A DNA stretch of 64,000 bases from Phaeodactylum tricornutum CCAP 1055/1 (Eukaryota; Bacillariophyta; Bacillariophyceae; Surirellales; Neidiaceae): the NCBI RefSeq assembly GCF_000150955.2, contig NC_011680.1:252435-316434 (forward strand), written 5' to 3'. Below the pieces are notes generated by a model. That model was not told the DNA's origin. It saw nothing but the letters and a program-made list of their open reading frames with translations, and did no database searches. Below are positions 21,856 through 31,967 of this stretch, one piece after another (within the stretch, counting starts at the first letter, position 1; each line of letters starts with the position of its first letter). Both the position numbers and the translations under genes were made by a program.

Positions 21856-22418
21856 GGCCCTTTTCGTTCGCGTGTCCGCTCCAGTTTTGCACAGGATATG
21901 ATCTGCTTGGTCAAACCAATGGACACGTGTGCTTTCGATCCACCTCAATGCGATTGTCACAAAAAGTAGAACAAAGGAAGACAACGATCAATGTACTTAC
22001 TTTCGCTAGAGCAATGGTGTCTTTCGAAAGAGTCGCTGTCGACCAAGACGCGATGCCATCCACCGGAAGAATCGACAAAGGACAGCAGGGCTGATGTTTC
22101 ACAGTCAGTGGTTGTCGAGGGAAGGCTTTCGTCCCGGCACCGATTTTCTGCATTGCGATAGGTCGGATATGTCGTATGCCATCGGACCAATGAGATGTGT
22201 CTGACCAACAACAAATTTGAAAATTGGAAACGAGCCGCCAACTTTGAGGCGCACAACAAAAACCCCATAAGCCCGCTACTACTAGAGTTCCGTGGGGGAG
22301 GAAGAGACAAATCCAGCCTCTCTTACTGTTGTAAGCTGTGAAAACTGCCCTACCGATCTGGCGGTCGACTCATTTTCGACACACACGCAAGAATCAAATA
22401 GAGCCAATTGCCAACATT
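21856..22418. other. Divergent intergenic region between gyrB and the LON-domain gene
   Basis: This is the shared upstream region of two probable plastid-protein genes. TCACAGTCA lies at 22099-22107 in its centre. The frame before 22419 is open but is not needed by the protein. Confidence 0.5.
22099..22107 (+). promoter_or_regulatory. TCACAGTCA motif between gyrB and LON-domain gene
   Basis: Exact nonamer copy midway between two divergent starts, in the orientation of the LON-domain gene (320 bp upstream). The function is inferred. Confidence 0.35.
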
Positions 22419-23747
22419 ATGCCGGGAACTGGCAATTACGTTCGTCTGGTGTCCATAGCGGTAGTTATCTACCCCCATGCACCGTCAGTGCAAGGATTTG
22501 TAACGGAACTGCGACGTGGATTTTTGCCGACGATCCAGACCGGGTGTTCCTCGGCGACGTCGCTGTTGGCGTACCATCCTCTGTCGACGGCTCTGGAACA
22601 GATTGCCAACGAAAGATCTATTCGAGACTCATCGTATCGAAAACTTTCCTGGTTGGATCCCACCACAGCGTCGCCACGGTTGTCGCAGGACATTGCAGTA
22701 GACAAGGACGCATCTCAAGCGGGCCCCAACACGGCATCCGAAGAAGTTCTACCACTATACCCCTTGCAAGCAGTCTACGTACCGACAGAGACATCGTTAA
22801 AACACTCACATTTTACCAATTATACACTCAACAATGTGGAGCCACGCAACATTCGGATGGCTTTGGATCTTTGGGACAACAAAACCGCGTCCAATCGACG
22901 ATTTTGCTCTGTCCTCCGGTGTGTCGACAGTGGACGACTTGCCACAATCGGGACTGTATTGCGGATCGTCGCCTTGGAAACACAGTACGGTGCTGTAGAT
23001 CCGACGATTGTGTTGCGTGTCATTGTAAAATGTGTTGCTGAGGAGCTCGTAGAGATCGCCGGCATTGAAAATCCCGAGGCCGCAACTCAAGAGGCACGGT
23101 TGTTGGGACGACCAGAATACCTCCAGGCTCGTATAAAAAAGCGTACGCTTCCAGAGGAGGCCGACGACTTTCGGTCAGGAGAGGCACAATGGCTGGTACA
23201 GTTTACGCAAGACTATCACGCTGTTCGAAATTTCTATTTGGGGGGTGTGGGTACCAAGGATATACCACATTTCGCTTTGTCGACCGTAGAAGACTCGTTG
23301 CCAATATGGACAGAAGCTGATTTTACACCCTGCAAGTTTTGGCAGATTGCCGAAACCTGGCAGAGACTCTGTTACACTGTTCGTGAAGGTCGTCAAATTA
23401 TGCTATCATCCAATCGCAACGAGCTCATGGTGACGGCGGCGCTAGGAAAGGGTGGGCCACTCCAGTTACCGATTCACATGGAAGATCTGTCTGTCAACGA
23501 GCGTCAAGCGATACAAACGCTAGAAGAAAAAGCTCGCGACGCTTGGTTGGAGTTGCGCCTCGACCCGTGCATGGATTTCCAAATCCTAATTGCTCTGCCG
23601 ACGCATCACGAGCGTGTTGCCTTCTTGGCCAATTTGGTTTCTCGTGAACGTCGGCGACTAACGGAATTGGCGTTGTCTTCTCCAATAGAAAAGAGGGTAG
23701 ATGAGACGTCCGAGTTGCCGCGCAAAGGGGCATGGTTTTTTGAATGA
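22419..23747 (+). CDS. LON substrate-binding domain protein, probable plastid
   Basis: 442 residues from the ATG at 22419. It carries the N-terminal (PUA-like) substrate-recognition domain of Lon proteases without the AAA+ or protease parts. Motifs in order are LPLYPLQAVYVP, TLNNVEPRNIRMALDLWD, RFCSVLRCVDSGRLATIGTVLRI and VIVKCVAEELVEIAGIENPEA. The second half is helical and not assigned. The N-terminus (YVRLVSIAVVIYPHAPSVQGFVTE) looks like a signal peptide with a Phe just after a small residue, as in diatom plastid precursors. Plant plastids also have LON-domain-only proteins of unclear role. The frame is open to 22338, but the earlier ATG would bury the signal. Targeting is inferred; the domain call is solid. 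Confidence 0.8.
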   Translation: MPGTGNYVRLVSIAVVIYPHAPSVQGFVTELRRGFLPTIQTGCSSATSLLAYHPLSTALEQIANERSIRDSSYRKLSWLDPTTASPRLSQDIAVDKDASQAGPNTASEEVLPLYPLQAVYVPTETSLKHSHFTNYTLNNVEPRNIRMALDLWDNKTASNRRFCSVLRCVDSGRLATIGTVLRIVALETQYGAVDPTIVLRVIVKCVAEELVEIAGIENPEAATQEARLLGRPEYLQARIKKRTLPEEADDFRSGEAQWLVQFTQDYHAVRNFYLGGVGTKDIPHFALSTVEDSLPIWTEADFTPCKFWQIAETWQRLCYTVREGRQIMLSSNRNELMVTAALGKGGPLQLPIHMEDLSVNERQAIQTLEEKARDAWLELRLDPCMDFQILIALPTHHERVAFLANLVSRERRRLTELALSSPIEKRVDETSELPRKGAWFFE

Positions 23748-24068
23748 ACTAGGACTAGATGACCGAGGTCAATATATACTAGAAACACTACAGGGAAACG
23801 GAGCATACTGGTTGAGAGTTACATTGCGCCTATTCTAATGGACATCGTAGTGTACCATACAAGTCTGATCTCACGGCTTGGACATAAAACCACTTTCGTA
23901 TGTATGTATTCCAGCTAGCTTCGATCATGCATGCACGCTATCGCTGGAGCTGACGCGTTCGGCATGGTAATAAATGGATGTAACAAGCTTGGTTCGTCGA
24001 TCATATCCTGGTGGGCAAAGAGACTGCGTTCAGTACAGTATGCAAAACGGAAGCCATTTTTCATCTGT
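23748..24068. other. Convergent intergenic region
   Basis: About 320 bp between the stops of the LON-domain and SGNH-like genes. No feature is recognised. Confidence 0.45.
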
Positions 24069-25007
24069 TCATCTTACCAAAAGATACTCGGCCATTTTGC
24101 GCCCACCACTGGGTGATGGCTCCACGCGCTGGACGTAGTCGTTTGTATTCTTACCATCAAGGACGTGAAATAGAGGAACATGAATAACCTCTGTCCCTTC
24201 GATTTGTATCGACGTCGTTGCCTCGAGAAATACCTTCCGAATGAAGCTTTGAAGTCTGCCGGGATCTCGATTGTAGCCCATGGCACCAAGTGCCGCTCCT
24301 GCCCATCCCGGATTTGGAGTTTCATCCAAGAAGTATATCATGCACACTAAAATCTTTGTTGGTTTTGTCTTCGCTGTCAGCGCATCGATATACTTCTGGA
24401 CTCGAGTGCCAAACATATGGCGGAAGTAACCTAGACACGGTGGGCAAGCACAGGCGCAAGAACAAAGAGATGGTCCACAGCCACAACAGTAGTCATCAAT
24501 TGCAACAGCACCACAAGTAAAACCGCTTTGGGTACAACACGGCGGAAGACATAACATACCGCACATTGACAAGATAGTACATGGACTAGGCTTGAGAGCA
24601 ACATCGTTGCCACCAATTGATACTAGAAGGATGTCTTCCGAAATAATGTTGTCACGGAGAAATCTATCTTGAGGCGTCAGCATGAACGTTCGCTCATTGA
24701 GCGTGGTAGCTTCTACTGCCGTGTTGATAGCGGCCAGCTTCGGGTACGAACCATCATTCGACCGTCGAGATTCAATCAACGCGTTCAGCCAGTATGTCAC
24801 ATCCTGCTTCATCCGTGGCGGTCGTAAAACTTCCTTGTATGCACCAACCGCGGGAGCCGTATCGTGAAACCAGAATTTGTTATCTAAAGAGGAGTCGCCG
24901 GCCGTCCAAATTAAGCGGTCAGAGGATTCACGTAAAAATGGGAGAACATATTCCAAATGGTTCACATTGTGGCCATGATATTGTCCGTAGAATTCTTGTG
25001 CGTTCAT
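24069..25007 (-). CDS. SGNH/GDSL-like hydrolase with Cys-rich insertion
   Basis: 312 residues. Block I is IWTAGDSSLDNKFW (GDS with the candidate nucleophile Ser39). Block III is LLVSIGGNDVALKP (GGND). The C-terminal block reads VQRVEPSPSGGRKMAEYL, where the usual D-x-x-H before P-S-x-x-G appears altered: Glu stands where the catalytic His is expected, so activity is uncertain. Between block III and the C-terminal half, residues 143-191 contain 14 Cys (including PPCCTQ, YCCGCG and CSCACACPPC). Such a cluster suggests palmitoylation, metal binding or a disulphide knot. No signal peptide is visible, which argues against a secreted disulphide-rich protein. The last codons contain GTAAGA, so a further exon is possible. 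The substrate is unknown. Confidence 0.65.
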   Translation of the reverse strand: MNAQEFYGQYHGHNVNHLEYVLPFLRESSDRLIWTAGDSSLDNKFWFHDTAPAVGAYKEVLRPPRMKQDVTYWLNALIESRRSNDGSYPKLAAINTAVEATTLNERTFMLTPQDRFLRDNIISEDILLVSIGGNDVALKPSPCTILSMCGMLCLPPCCTQSGFTCGAVAIDDYCCGCGPSLCSCACACPPCLGYFRHMFGTRVQKYIDALTAKTKPTKILVCMIYFLDETPNPGWAGAALGAMGYNRDPGRLQSFIRKVFLEATTSIQIEGTEVIHVPLFHVLDGKNTNDYVQRVEPSPSGGRKMAEYLLVR

Positions 25008-25399
25008 TCACTGAAGGCCACCCAGCTATGAAAAGATTCGCGATTTTCCTTCAAAGTCAATTTCTTACCGGATTCTGATATTCTCTTTATGAATGAAGAG
25101 AGTGATCTTCTCATTGACGAACAGGTCTTTCCTCGCAATTCACCGAACCGGTAGTGGGTCCATTTCATTGCATTTGACTCCGACTCGACTATATTTACAG
25201 TTATTTTTTAACGGTAAATATTTATTGCAGTGGCCATTGATCTGGTGAGCCAAAGCGGAGCTGTAAACAAATGGGCTTGGACAGTGAGGTCGAAATCTTC
25301 GAAGCAATCGGCTGAAGAAAAAAGTTATGTCTCTATCTAGGATTGCATTTTAGCAGTTTGCATTGATGCTGACATGGACACCTTCTTCAACAGTTTGTC
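25008..25399. other. Intergenic region
   Basis: About 390 bp, AT-rich in the middle. No gene or repeat is recognised. Confidence 0.45.
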
Positions 25400-26257
25400 T
25401 CATTTCTTGTCTTTCGGCCAATCCTCTGACTGTAAAGCCGAGAATCCTGCGATTGCGTCTAGTCGAGCTGCATCTCGCAGTAGTCCCACATCAATGCTGC
25501 CGCATACAAAGGCGTATCCAGCTTCAACCATGCTGCGGATAGAGCGGCTTGGAGATCGAAAACCTCCCAAAAATGCTTGGCTTTCGTTAACCGCCAATTC
25601 TGCGGCGGCGATGACCTCGGCCACTTCAGGGTCATCAAATTGTCCCATCTTTCCAATACTGCAAGAGAGATCCATTGGCCCTAGAAAGATACCGTCAACT
25701 CCAGGCACGGCCGCAATCTCCGGAATCGCGGCTACACCGGCTACAGTCTCGACCTGAACCATTACAAGCAAATCCTCTTGGCACTGCTGGGCGTATTTTT
25801 CGCTGGCACCCCACCCACTAGCCCTGACAAATGGTTACGCACAACCTCGTGAGCCACTAATGGTAGATTCGTCAGCCAACGACAGCTGCAACGGATATCG
25901 CGTCGATTGCACGACCGCATATGCAGTTGCAGCATCGTTCACCATGGGTACCAGTACTCCACCCGGTAGACGTAAAGTGTCTAATGCTTTTTTCATATAC
26001 ACCTGATCGTGTGCCGGAACGCGGATAATTGGCGTTGCAGGAATGGGTGTGATGGAATGCGTGGATTGGATCGCTTGCAACAGTGCTTGTCCACTACGGA
26101 CATCGGTCTGTGCGTGTTCGTGGTCAATAACAATGTGACCGTAACCAGCTAATGCCATTATTTCGGCGACAACGGGGGAATCGGAAAGGAGAAGAGGACC
26201 ATAGGAACAGCCTCCCTGAAGCAAGTGCTGTCTCAAACTTATCTTGGATACTGACAT
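25400..26257 (-). pseudogene. HpcH/HpaI-family aldolase gene interrupted by one in-frame stop
   Basis: This family cleaves 2-keto-3-deoxy acids or 4-hydroxy-2-oxo acids with a divalent metal. Reading from 26257 on the minus strand, the first part contains GYGHIVIDHEHAQTDVRSG, IIRVPAHDQVYMKKALD and GGVLVPMVNDAATAYAVVQS. After GSRGCA a TAA occurs (25837-25835). The same frame then continues PFVRASGWGASEKYAQQCQE, VMVQVETVAGVAAIPEI and GVDGIFLGPMDLSCSIGKMG to a stop at 25400. Both halves align to a single family and share the frame, so one codon has changed. About ten extra residues (LQLSLADEST region) sit just before the break compared with relatives. It may be a pseudogene, a sequencing error or a strain allele. 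TAA excludes selenocysteine. About 285 codons, a normal family length. Confidence 0.78.
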
Positions 26258-26862
26258 GAGAACGTCAAAAGAAAAGTACAGGTGCTCACTATTAAATGCC
26301 TCATCCGGAAAAGGACTACCATAGGTAATAATAAAATTGAATCAAGAACCCTTAGACTCCGTTCTCGATCTCCAATACGGGGATTATCGACAGCAAAGAT
26401 CTTGTGAACCGTTGCGGTCCATAAAAAAGGAGATCATCGTCTGAAATTAAAGCTGAAGATGTGGGCGACAAATTCGGTGAGCGAATAGCTGCGGTGTGAC
26501 TAGGATATATCCAACGGATATCCTCTATGACATAGATGAGATATAACGGGGGTTGGTCAAAAGACAAGGCAACGTAAGGTGCCCTGGTACCTTTCATATA
26601 ATGCCTGACTGTGAAGGCTTACTAGAGAGACCAACACATTAATGCAGTGTCAGACAAGACTGCAGATATCAGAGCACGGCCTGCTCGGATAAGCCAAAAA
26701 GGAGAATGGTCAAAATTATAATCAAAAACACTCTCCTGACTCGTAGCTAGATTAGTTTTCATATACCTACCGCGCAAAATTATAATCTTCATTAATGTAA
26801 CTTTGAATTGCCACAGTCCTGTTCATATTATGATTCTCTAAAACAGGAAACAAAGCCTACCG
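26258..26862. other. Intergenic region, AT-rich
   Basis: About 600 bp between the HpcH start and the sulfotransferase stop. It holds a TGACTGTGA copy (26606-26614), which is TCACAGTCA on the aldolase coding strand. A short minus-strand open frame (26352-26597) shows no recognisable protein. Confidence 0.45.
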
Positions 26863-28370
26863 TCAAGACACTGTTGAGTTTGGCTTAAGTTTGAAATTGT
26901 AATCTTTCAGCTCTGCCCAAGTTTCCAATGAAGAAAACTCTTCTAGAAACTCCCATATTGCACGTTTTTGCTTGTCTGAGTAGTAGTGCCGATACACCTT
27001 GCCCGAATGGAATGCCATACCCTCTCCAACCCGAGGTAGTTCTAACCAGTCCAATACCTTGTCCCGAGTCTTTTCAAAATTGTCCGCGTATTCGTGGTAG
27101 TGCAGAATCATAGTGGACAAGCCCATCTCGCGCGAGACGGCAAAGGCTAGGTTGTGCCACTGTACATAGCGGAAGAACTCGTTCATGCATGGGATGTTTA
27201 TCATTTTCTCCTTCAGCCGGTGATCAACAATCAAAAATCGTGAATTAATAATGTGGTCGTGTGCGTCTTCTGCTGCGCACCATTTATGGAATCCAGTCAC
27301 GTTTTTTGGATACATCTTGTCGTATTCTGTGTTGCCCCGCCCTACCTGGACGTTGTACTCAAGATGAAAACGAGCCACAATGTTGTCCAACGGATGCCTT
27401 AAAAGATGGATAGCTTTCTTGACCAACGCGGGATTGTATGTGACGGTAACGGTACTAAGCCCTCCCTTGGTGTTCCGGACGGCGCGCCGTCCCGACAAGC
27501 ATCCCATCATAAAGGAACGGACTGTGTGTACCGTTTTTTCTGCATTGCATTTGCGACCACTGCAAAAACCTTTGCAATGAGTTTTGGTTAAAATCGTATC
27601 GGGCAGCGCGGTAGTCAGATTCGGAATCAGTTCCAGAAATGGGCCGCTCGCACCAAGTGGACCCGGGATGGCCTGCTCACTTGGATCATGTCTGTTTGTG
27701 CCTTCCAAGGCATAGTTTGTTGCGGTGGTAGTGTTGGATACGTCCCGTGTCATATGAATAGTAAAGGAGGTACCGCTTCAGCAACAGAAAACAAATGACA
27801 GTGAGATAATACCAAACGGATTCCAAAATCTGATCACAGTCAGTCCGCAACACTCTCGTACCTGTTAGGAAAAGACATTAGCCATGCCACGTGTGGTCGA
27901 ATACTATGCGTCTCTCGCTTGATTCTGATTGTTAAAGCTTTCGCTTGTGGCTCTACTGAAGGATCAAAATGATCCCTCACGTCCGGTAGCGACTCATTGA
28001 AACCTTTGGTCTGATTCGATACTTTCGGTCCCACCTCAGCACAGCGCAAAGCACTCCTCTGTTCACTGATGCTCCGGAATTTCGCTAACGCTTGCGAAGC
28101 GCCTCCTGTGGCATCCAATACACCAGCTGCCCGATGCGCTTCCAAAATAGTATTGGAAAAGCCGTAAATAGCAATCGAAGCTGTCAAAACAGCTGCCACG
28201 GAAGAAAAAAAGGCCGCAACAAGGACGGTCTGTCCGGTTGAAAATTGAACACGGCTTCGAGGATTCTCACGTGACGAAAAAGCAACATTTGGGGGAGACA
28301 ACCGCGACGGCAACCGAAACCGCGTTGTGCGGAGAGAGAAAGGAGAATTCATGGTGGACATGATTTCCAC
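26863..28370 (-). CDS. Membrane-anchored sulfotransferase, copy 1
   Basis: Two exons, 28370-27862 and 27775-26863, with an 86-bp intron that splits the sulfate-donor (PAPS) binding loop. The splice gives WLMSFPNSGTSFTIHM, the 5'-phosphosulfate motif, and confirms the model. The 3'-phosphate motif is KKAIHLLRHPLDNIVARFH. About 473 residues, with a type II membrane anchor near residues 48-70 (VLVAAFFSSVAAVLTASIAIYG), as in Golgi carbohydrate sulfotransferases. The acceptor is unknown; sulfated cell-wall or extracellular polysaccharide is plausible. The C-terminal half shares an identical 434-bp block with the paralogue at 30052-31443 while the rest has diverged. Both TCACTGTCA-type motifs at 27796 and 27834 fall inside the intron. 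Confidence 0.85.
26903..27336. repeat. Identical 434-bp block, copy 1 (sulfotransferase 1 exon 2)
   Basis: By eye every base matches 30107-30540 at a constant offset of 3204. Identity ends abruptly on both sides. It covers the coding region from NTEYDKMYPKN through the C-terminal KDYNF. The neighbouring coding sequence of the same two genes differs at many positions, including silent ones. This pattern indicates recent gene conversion rather than recent duplication of the whole gene. Confidence 0.9.
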
Positions 28371-29749
28371 GGAAAGTGTACCTTGGTGTTACTAATATAG
28401 ACGTGCTGAGTTTGGCGAAATAATGAAAAGAGTAGGACAAGGCCATTCGCGTGTGCCCACGCTACTGGGTGCCGTGAGAAATGCACATCTGTCAAGTTTC
28501 GGCATCGGTCCGTTCCATTTCCTAGATTTCAAAACATGTTGGAGCAAAACGGACTGAATCTTCCGTCCACGCCCCTCTACGGTTTCAAAGCCTCGTGTTT
28601 CGCACGAACACGGATTGCCCATGATCGACAGGACAGCAAAGTGCGTCCTTCTGGAGTTCCAATGAAATATTGTGTGCTACAAAGTTGACTATCAGCACTT
28701 TCGATGCCCAGCTATTAGTGGAAGCAATCCGGAAAGTCTTCGTAATGTTGATCATGTCGGGTGGTGTCATGACGGTTTGTTGTGGTGATGGTTCGTCATG
28801 GAATTCTAAACTGTGAAGGAAGGAAGGAAGGAAGGAAAATGAAGTCGACTTTTGCTGTCAGTAGAGGTCGAGGAAAATCCCGCTTGAAGCGTCTGTTATT
28901 CACCCGCAAATTTTGTTTGACATGAGAAAATCCAGTACCTATTTGGGGTGGGAGTCAATCAATCTCCGAGTATTGACAGTGAGCGGTTTAGGTTAATTCC
29001 CAAAACGTGAAAGAAATTCTTCACATTTATGGATTCCTTGCATAGTTTTTGAAGCCTACGAAAGAGAACTCGCTCCAGTTAGCTGGTACTCCGAGCAAAT
29101 GCTCACTAAGCAGTTTGTACAACAATAGCCTTCCCTTTTGTAAAAATGGTGCTTAATGCAGAGTAAACAGGGACGTCTGGCCTCGGACATACAGATACAC
29201 AATCCACACAGTTGCTAACTACAAATGTCGCGCTTTCACGGGACACACTGTTGGTTGCAGTCTCTCTAGAATACTAGAATTGTAAGCCTCGTTTGTTCAG
29301 TACTCCGAGTAACAGTGAATGACACATGAGATCAACACAAATGCTTTTTGAAGGCAGTCACGCTATTTTTCTCGGCATTCGACTTAAATCCGACAGGAAC
29401 AATAATTTGCACATTAAATACAAAGACATTTGCCATCATAGTATATAGGTAGTGAAGGATTACTTGGGAAACTCCAGAGTTCGCTGATTATGAAATCAAG
29501 ATCTTACGTCACTCTTGGATCCAACTGATAGACGTAGAACCCATACAGGAGTCTATAGCTCCTGGCTGATTCAGGTTTCGTTTCCAGATTTCTGTTTCAC
29601 TCTGATGCTCTCTTGTACGTCGTCTCTCATCACACAATGATTGAAAACACCAACACACACACAAAATGAGTATTGCAATTGGGGCTTTTGCCACTATATC
29701 TATACTCTATTGCATATTTGGCAATAAACCATGTATTTTACAATACATA
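28371..29749. other. Intergenic region between sulfotransferase copies
   Basis: About 1.4 kb without a supported gene. It contains a (GGAA)n microsatellite at 28816-28838 and a TGACAGTGA motif at 28974-28982. Short open frames on both strands show no family resemblance. Confidence 0.5.
28816..28838 (+). repeat. (GGAA)n / (GAAG)n microsatellite
   Basis: Five to six tandem GGAA units in noncoding sequence upstream of sulfotransferase copy 1. Confidence 0.85.
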
Positions 29750-30000
29750 TGTTAGGGTGATACCCATGATGATGGCTGCCCTCTTTTTCCTCATCTTCCA
29801 CCTTATTGGTGCTGTTACAATATATACCAGTTTACACAGTATGGACAGAAGCACTGTTAGAAACAGAGCCTGGTAAACAGAAGAGGGTGTTATTACAAAC
29901 AACCAGCAATACACCTAAGGGAAAGAGGGACTGTAAAAACTCTACTTGTTGGCAACACTCCCCTCAGGTTAGGCAGTGCTGCTGCTGTACATACTTAACA
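29750..30000 (+). mobile_element. Possible solo LTR (Ty1/copia-like relic)
   Basis: A 251-bp segment begins TGTTAGGGTG and ends TACTTAACA, giving inverted TGTTA...TAACA termini as in copia-type LTRs. It is AC-rich, unlike its flanks. No internal element or second LTR is next to it, so it would be a solo remnant. I could not find a clear target-site duplication, so the call is tentative and its age cannot be judged. Confidence 0.35.
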
Positions 30001-30051
30001 TAGTATATGTATATAATGTAAATGTTTGCATTGCGTAAAACAAAAAAAAAT

Positions 30052-31443
30052 TCATATTTTGCTAACATAAGATGAATTTGTACTTTGCTGGAATTCAAAG
30101 TTGTAGTCTTTCAGCTCTGCCCAAGTTTCCAATGAAGAAAACTCTTCTAGAAACTCCCATATTGCACGTTTTTGCTTGTCTGAGTAGTAGTGCCGATACA
30201 CCTTGCCCGAATGGAATGCCATACCCTCTCCAACCCGAGGTAGTTCTAACCAGTCCAATACCTTGTCCCGAGTCTTTTCAAAATTGTCCGCGTATTCGTG
30301 GTAGTGCAGAATCATAGTGGACAAGCCCATCTCGCGCGAGACGGCAAAGGCTAGGTTGTGCCACTGTACATAGCGGAAGAACTCGTTCATGCATGGGATG
30401 TTTATCATTTTCTCCTTCAGCCGGTGATCAACAATCAAAAATCGTGAATTAATAATGTGGTCGTGTGCGTCTTCTGCTGCGCACCATTTATGGAATCCAG
30501 TCACGTTTTTTGGATACATCTTGTCGTATTCTGTGTTGCCTAGGTTAAGTTGAGCGGCATGTTTGTGATGAAAACGAGACACAATGTTGTCCAACGGATG
30601 CCTTAAAAGATGGATGGCTTTCTTGACCAATGTGTGTGCGTAGGAGACAATCTCTGTACCAAGGCTTCCGTCACTGTTGTGAACAATTCGATGAGAGACA
30701 AAGCACCCTGCCATGAAAGATCGGATTGTGTGCACTGTTTCATCTGCCGTGCATGTCTCTCCATTGCAATAACCAACGCAGTGATTTTTAGTTAGAATGG
30801 TACTGGGTAGAGTGGTGGTACGGTTCTCAAGAATTTTAAGAAAGGGACCGTTCATACCAATTGGACCGGGGATGGCCTGCACACTTGGAATAGGGACTCC
30901 GTCAATTTTGCTTTCAAAGCCGTAGTTAGTTGCAGTGGAGGTGTTCGATTCTTCACGGACCATATTGATGGTAAACGTTGTACCGCTGCAGCACAAATAG
31001 AGCTTTTAGAAATATAGGTGTCGTAGAGTATAGCAGATTTCTCGACTCGTTTGGCGTCCAATATAGTCTTACCTGTTGGGAAACGACATGAGCCAAACGA
31101 GATGTGGCCGAGGATCATCCTTCTCGGACTGGACGACAGGCTCCGAAACTTGCGATACTGAAATATTGGAAGGGTCACTGCCGTCGGGAGCAGACCCGCC
31201 GAGCCTTTTGGTTCCCGGTGACGGATACGGTGGCACATGCTCGATGGAGCGCTCGGTATCACTCGCGGCTGCCGCAGCAACCGCCTTTGGAGCCGTCAGT
31301 GCGTTCTCGGGTAGGTACGGATCCGGAAATGAACAAGATGGTCCTCGAGTGGAAATCAATACCGACACGGTCGATAGTAAGGAAAAGAAAAGGGCAGCCA
31401 TCACAAGTGTGATACGGAGGGTAGCCAGAGTAGCAGCTTGCAT
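30052..31443 (-). CDS. Membrane-anchored sulfotransferase, copy 2
   Basis: Two exons, 31443-31073 and 30985-30052, with an 87-bp intron in exactly the same place as in copy 1. Splicing rebuilds WLMSFPNSGTTFTINM. The product is about 434 residues. A type II anchor lies at residues ~8-31 (LRITLVMAALFFSLLSTVSVLI). The 3'-phosphate motif is KKAIHLLRHPLDNIVSRFHH. The luminal stem between anchor and catalytic domain is unrelated in sequence to copy 1. The middle (AIPGPIGMNGPFLKI, then LTKNHCVGYCNGETC) is clearly homologous but diverged, and the C-terminal ~145 residues are identical to copy 1. The two genes are tandem and head-to-tail, about 1.7 kb apart. The acceptor is unknown. Confidence 0.85.
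30107..30540. repeat. Identical 434-bp block, copy 2 (sulfotransferase 2 exon 2)
   Basis: This is the partner of 26903-27336. Directly beyond 30540 the sequences part (TAGGTTAAGTTGAGC here against CCGCCCTACCTGGACG in copy 1). Before 30107 they differ within two bases. Confidence 0.9.
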
Positions 31444-31765
31444 GGTTCGAGCGCTTGAGTTGAGCCTCCACAGTCAATGAACATACAGTTATTCCTACGC
31501 TTTTTGCATATGCAACGATATTTCCTGATGGATTGGGAGAAGTGGCTTTTTCAGAGTTAGTTCGTTATAAAGCGAGAATGGCATGGGTGCCAACGAATAC
31601 AGTAGATACAGAATACCACTTCGATTTGAAAATACTAAGTGTATTTTTGAAAAGTGGATTCGAACGAACATTGATATACGGTTTTTGTCCCAGAGGAGTC
31701 GCCAACAGTAGATTCTCTGTGCTACTTTTGAATCAAAATACCGGTAAGACGAGTTGGCAATGATA
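31444..31765. other. Intergenic region upstream of sulfotransferase 2
   Basis: About 320 bp. A segment near 31625-31650 (TTTGAAAATACTAAGTGTATTTTTGA) weakly resembles part of the adjacent element arm and may be an older decayed copy. No gene is seen. Confidence 0.4.
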
Positions 31766-31967
31766 GAGAAAAACCGATATTTCGGCCTCTGCGACATGAA
31801 AAATTCGCTATTTCGGCCGAATCTGAAAATTTCTAAGTACTTTTGATTGAGCGCGAAACGGCTTTTAAGTAAAATTAGCAATTAAAATATAATCCAATGC
31901 TTGGTGTATGCTCTTTATATGATATAACGGAGGTATCGCGCTGGCATGGATGAGCTGCTTCCAACCC
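31766..31967 (+). repeat. Left terminal inverted repeat (202 bp)
   Basis: Includes TTCGGCCTCTGCGACATG, then TTTCGGCCGAATCTGAAAA, then GAGCGCGAAACGGC, then GGTATCGCGCTGGCATGG. All of these reappear inverted in the right arm. Confidence 0.85.

Noticed and set aside
25835-25837. Recoding of the aldolase stop as selenocysteine
   Set aside because: The codon is TAA. Selenocysteine uses TGA.
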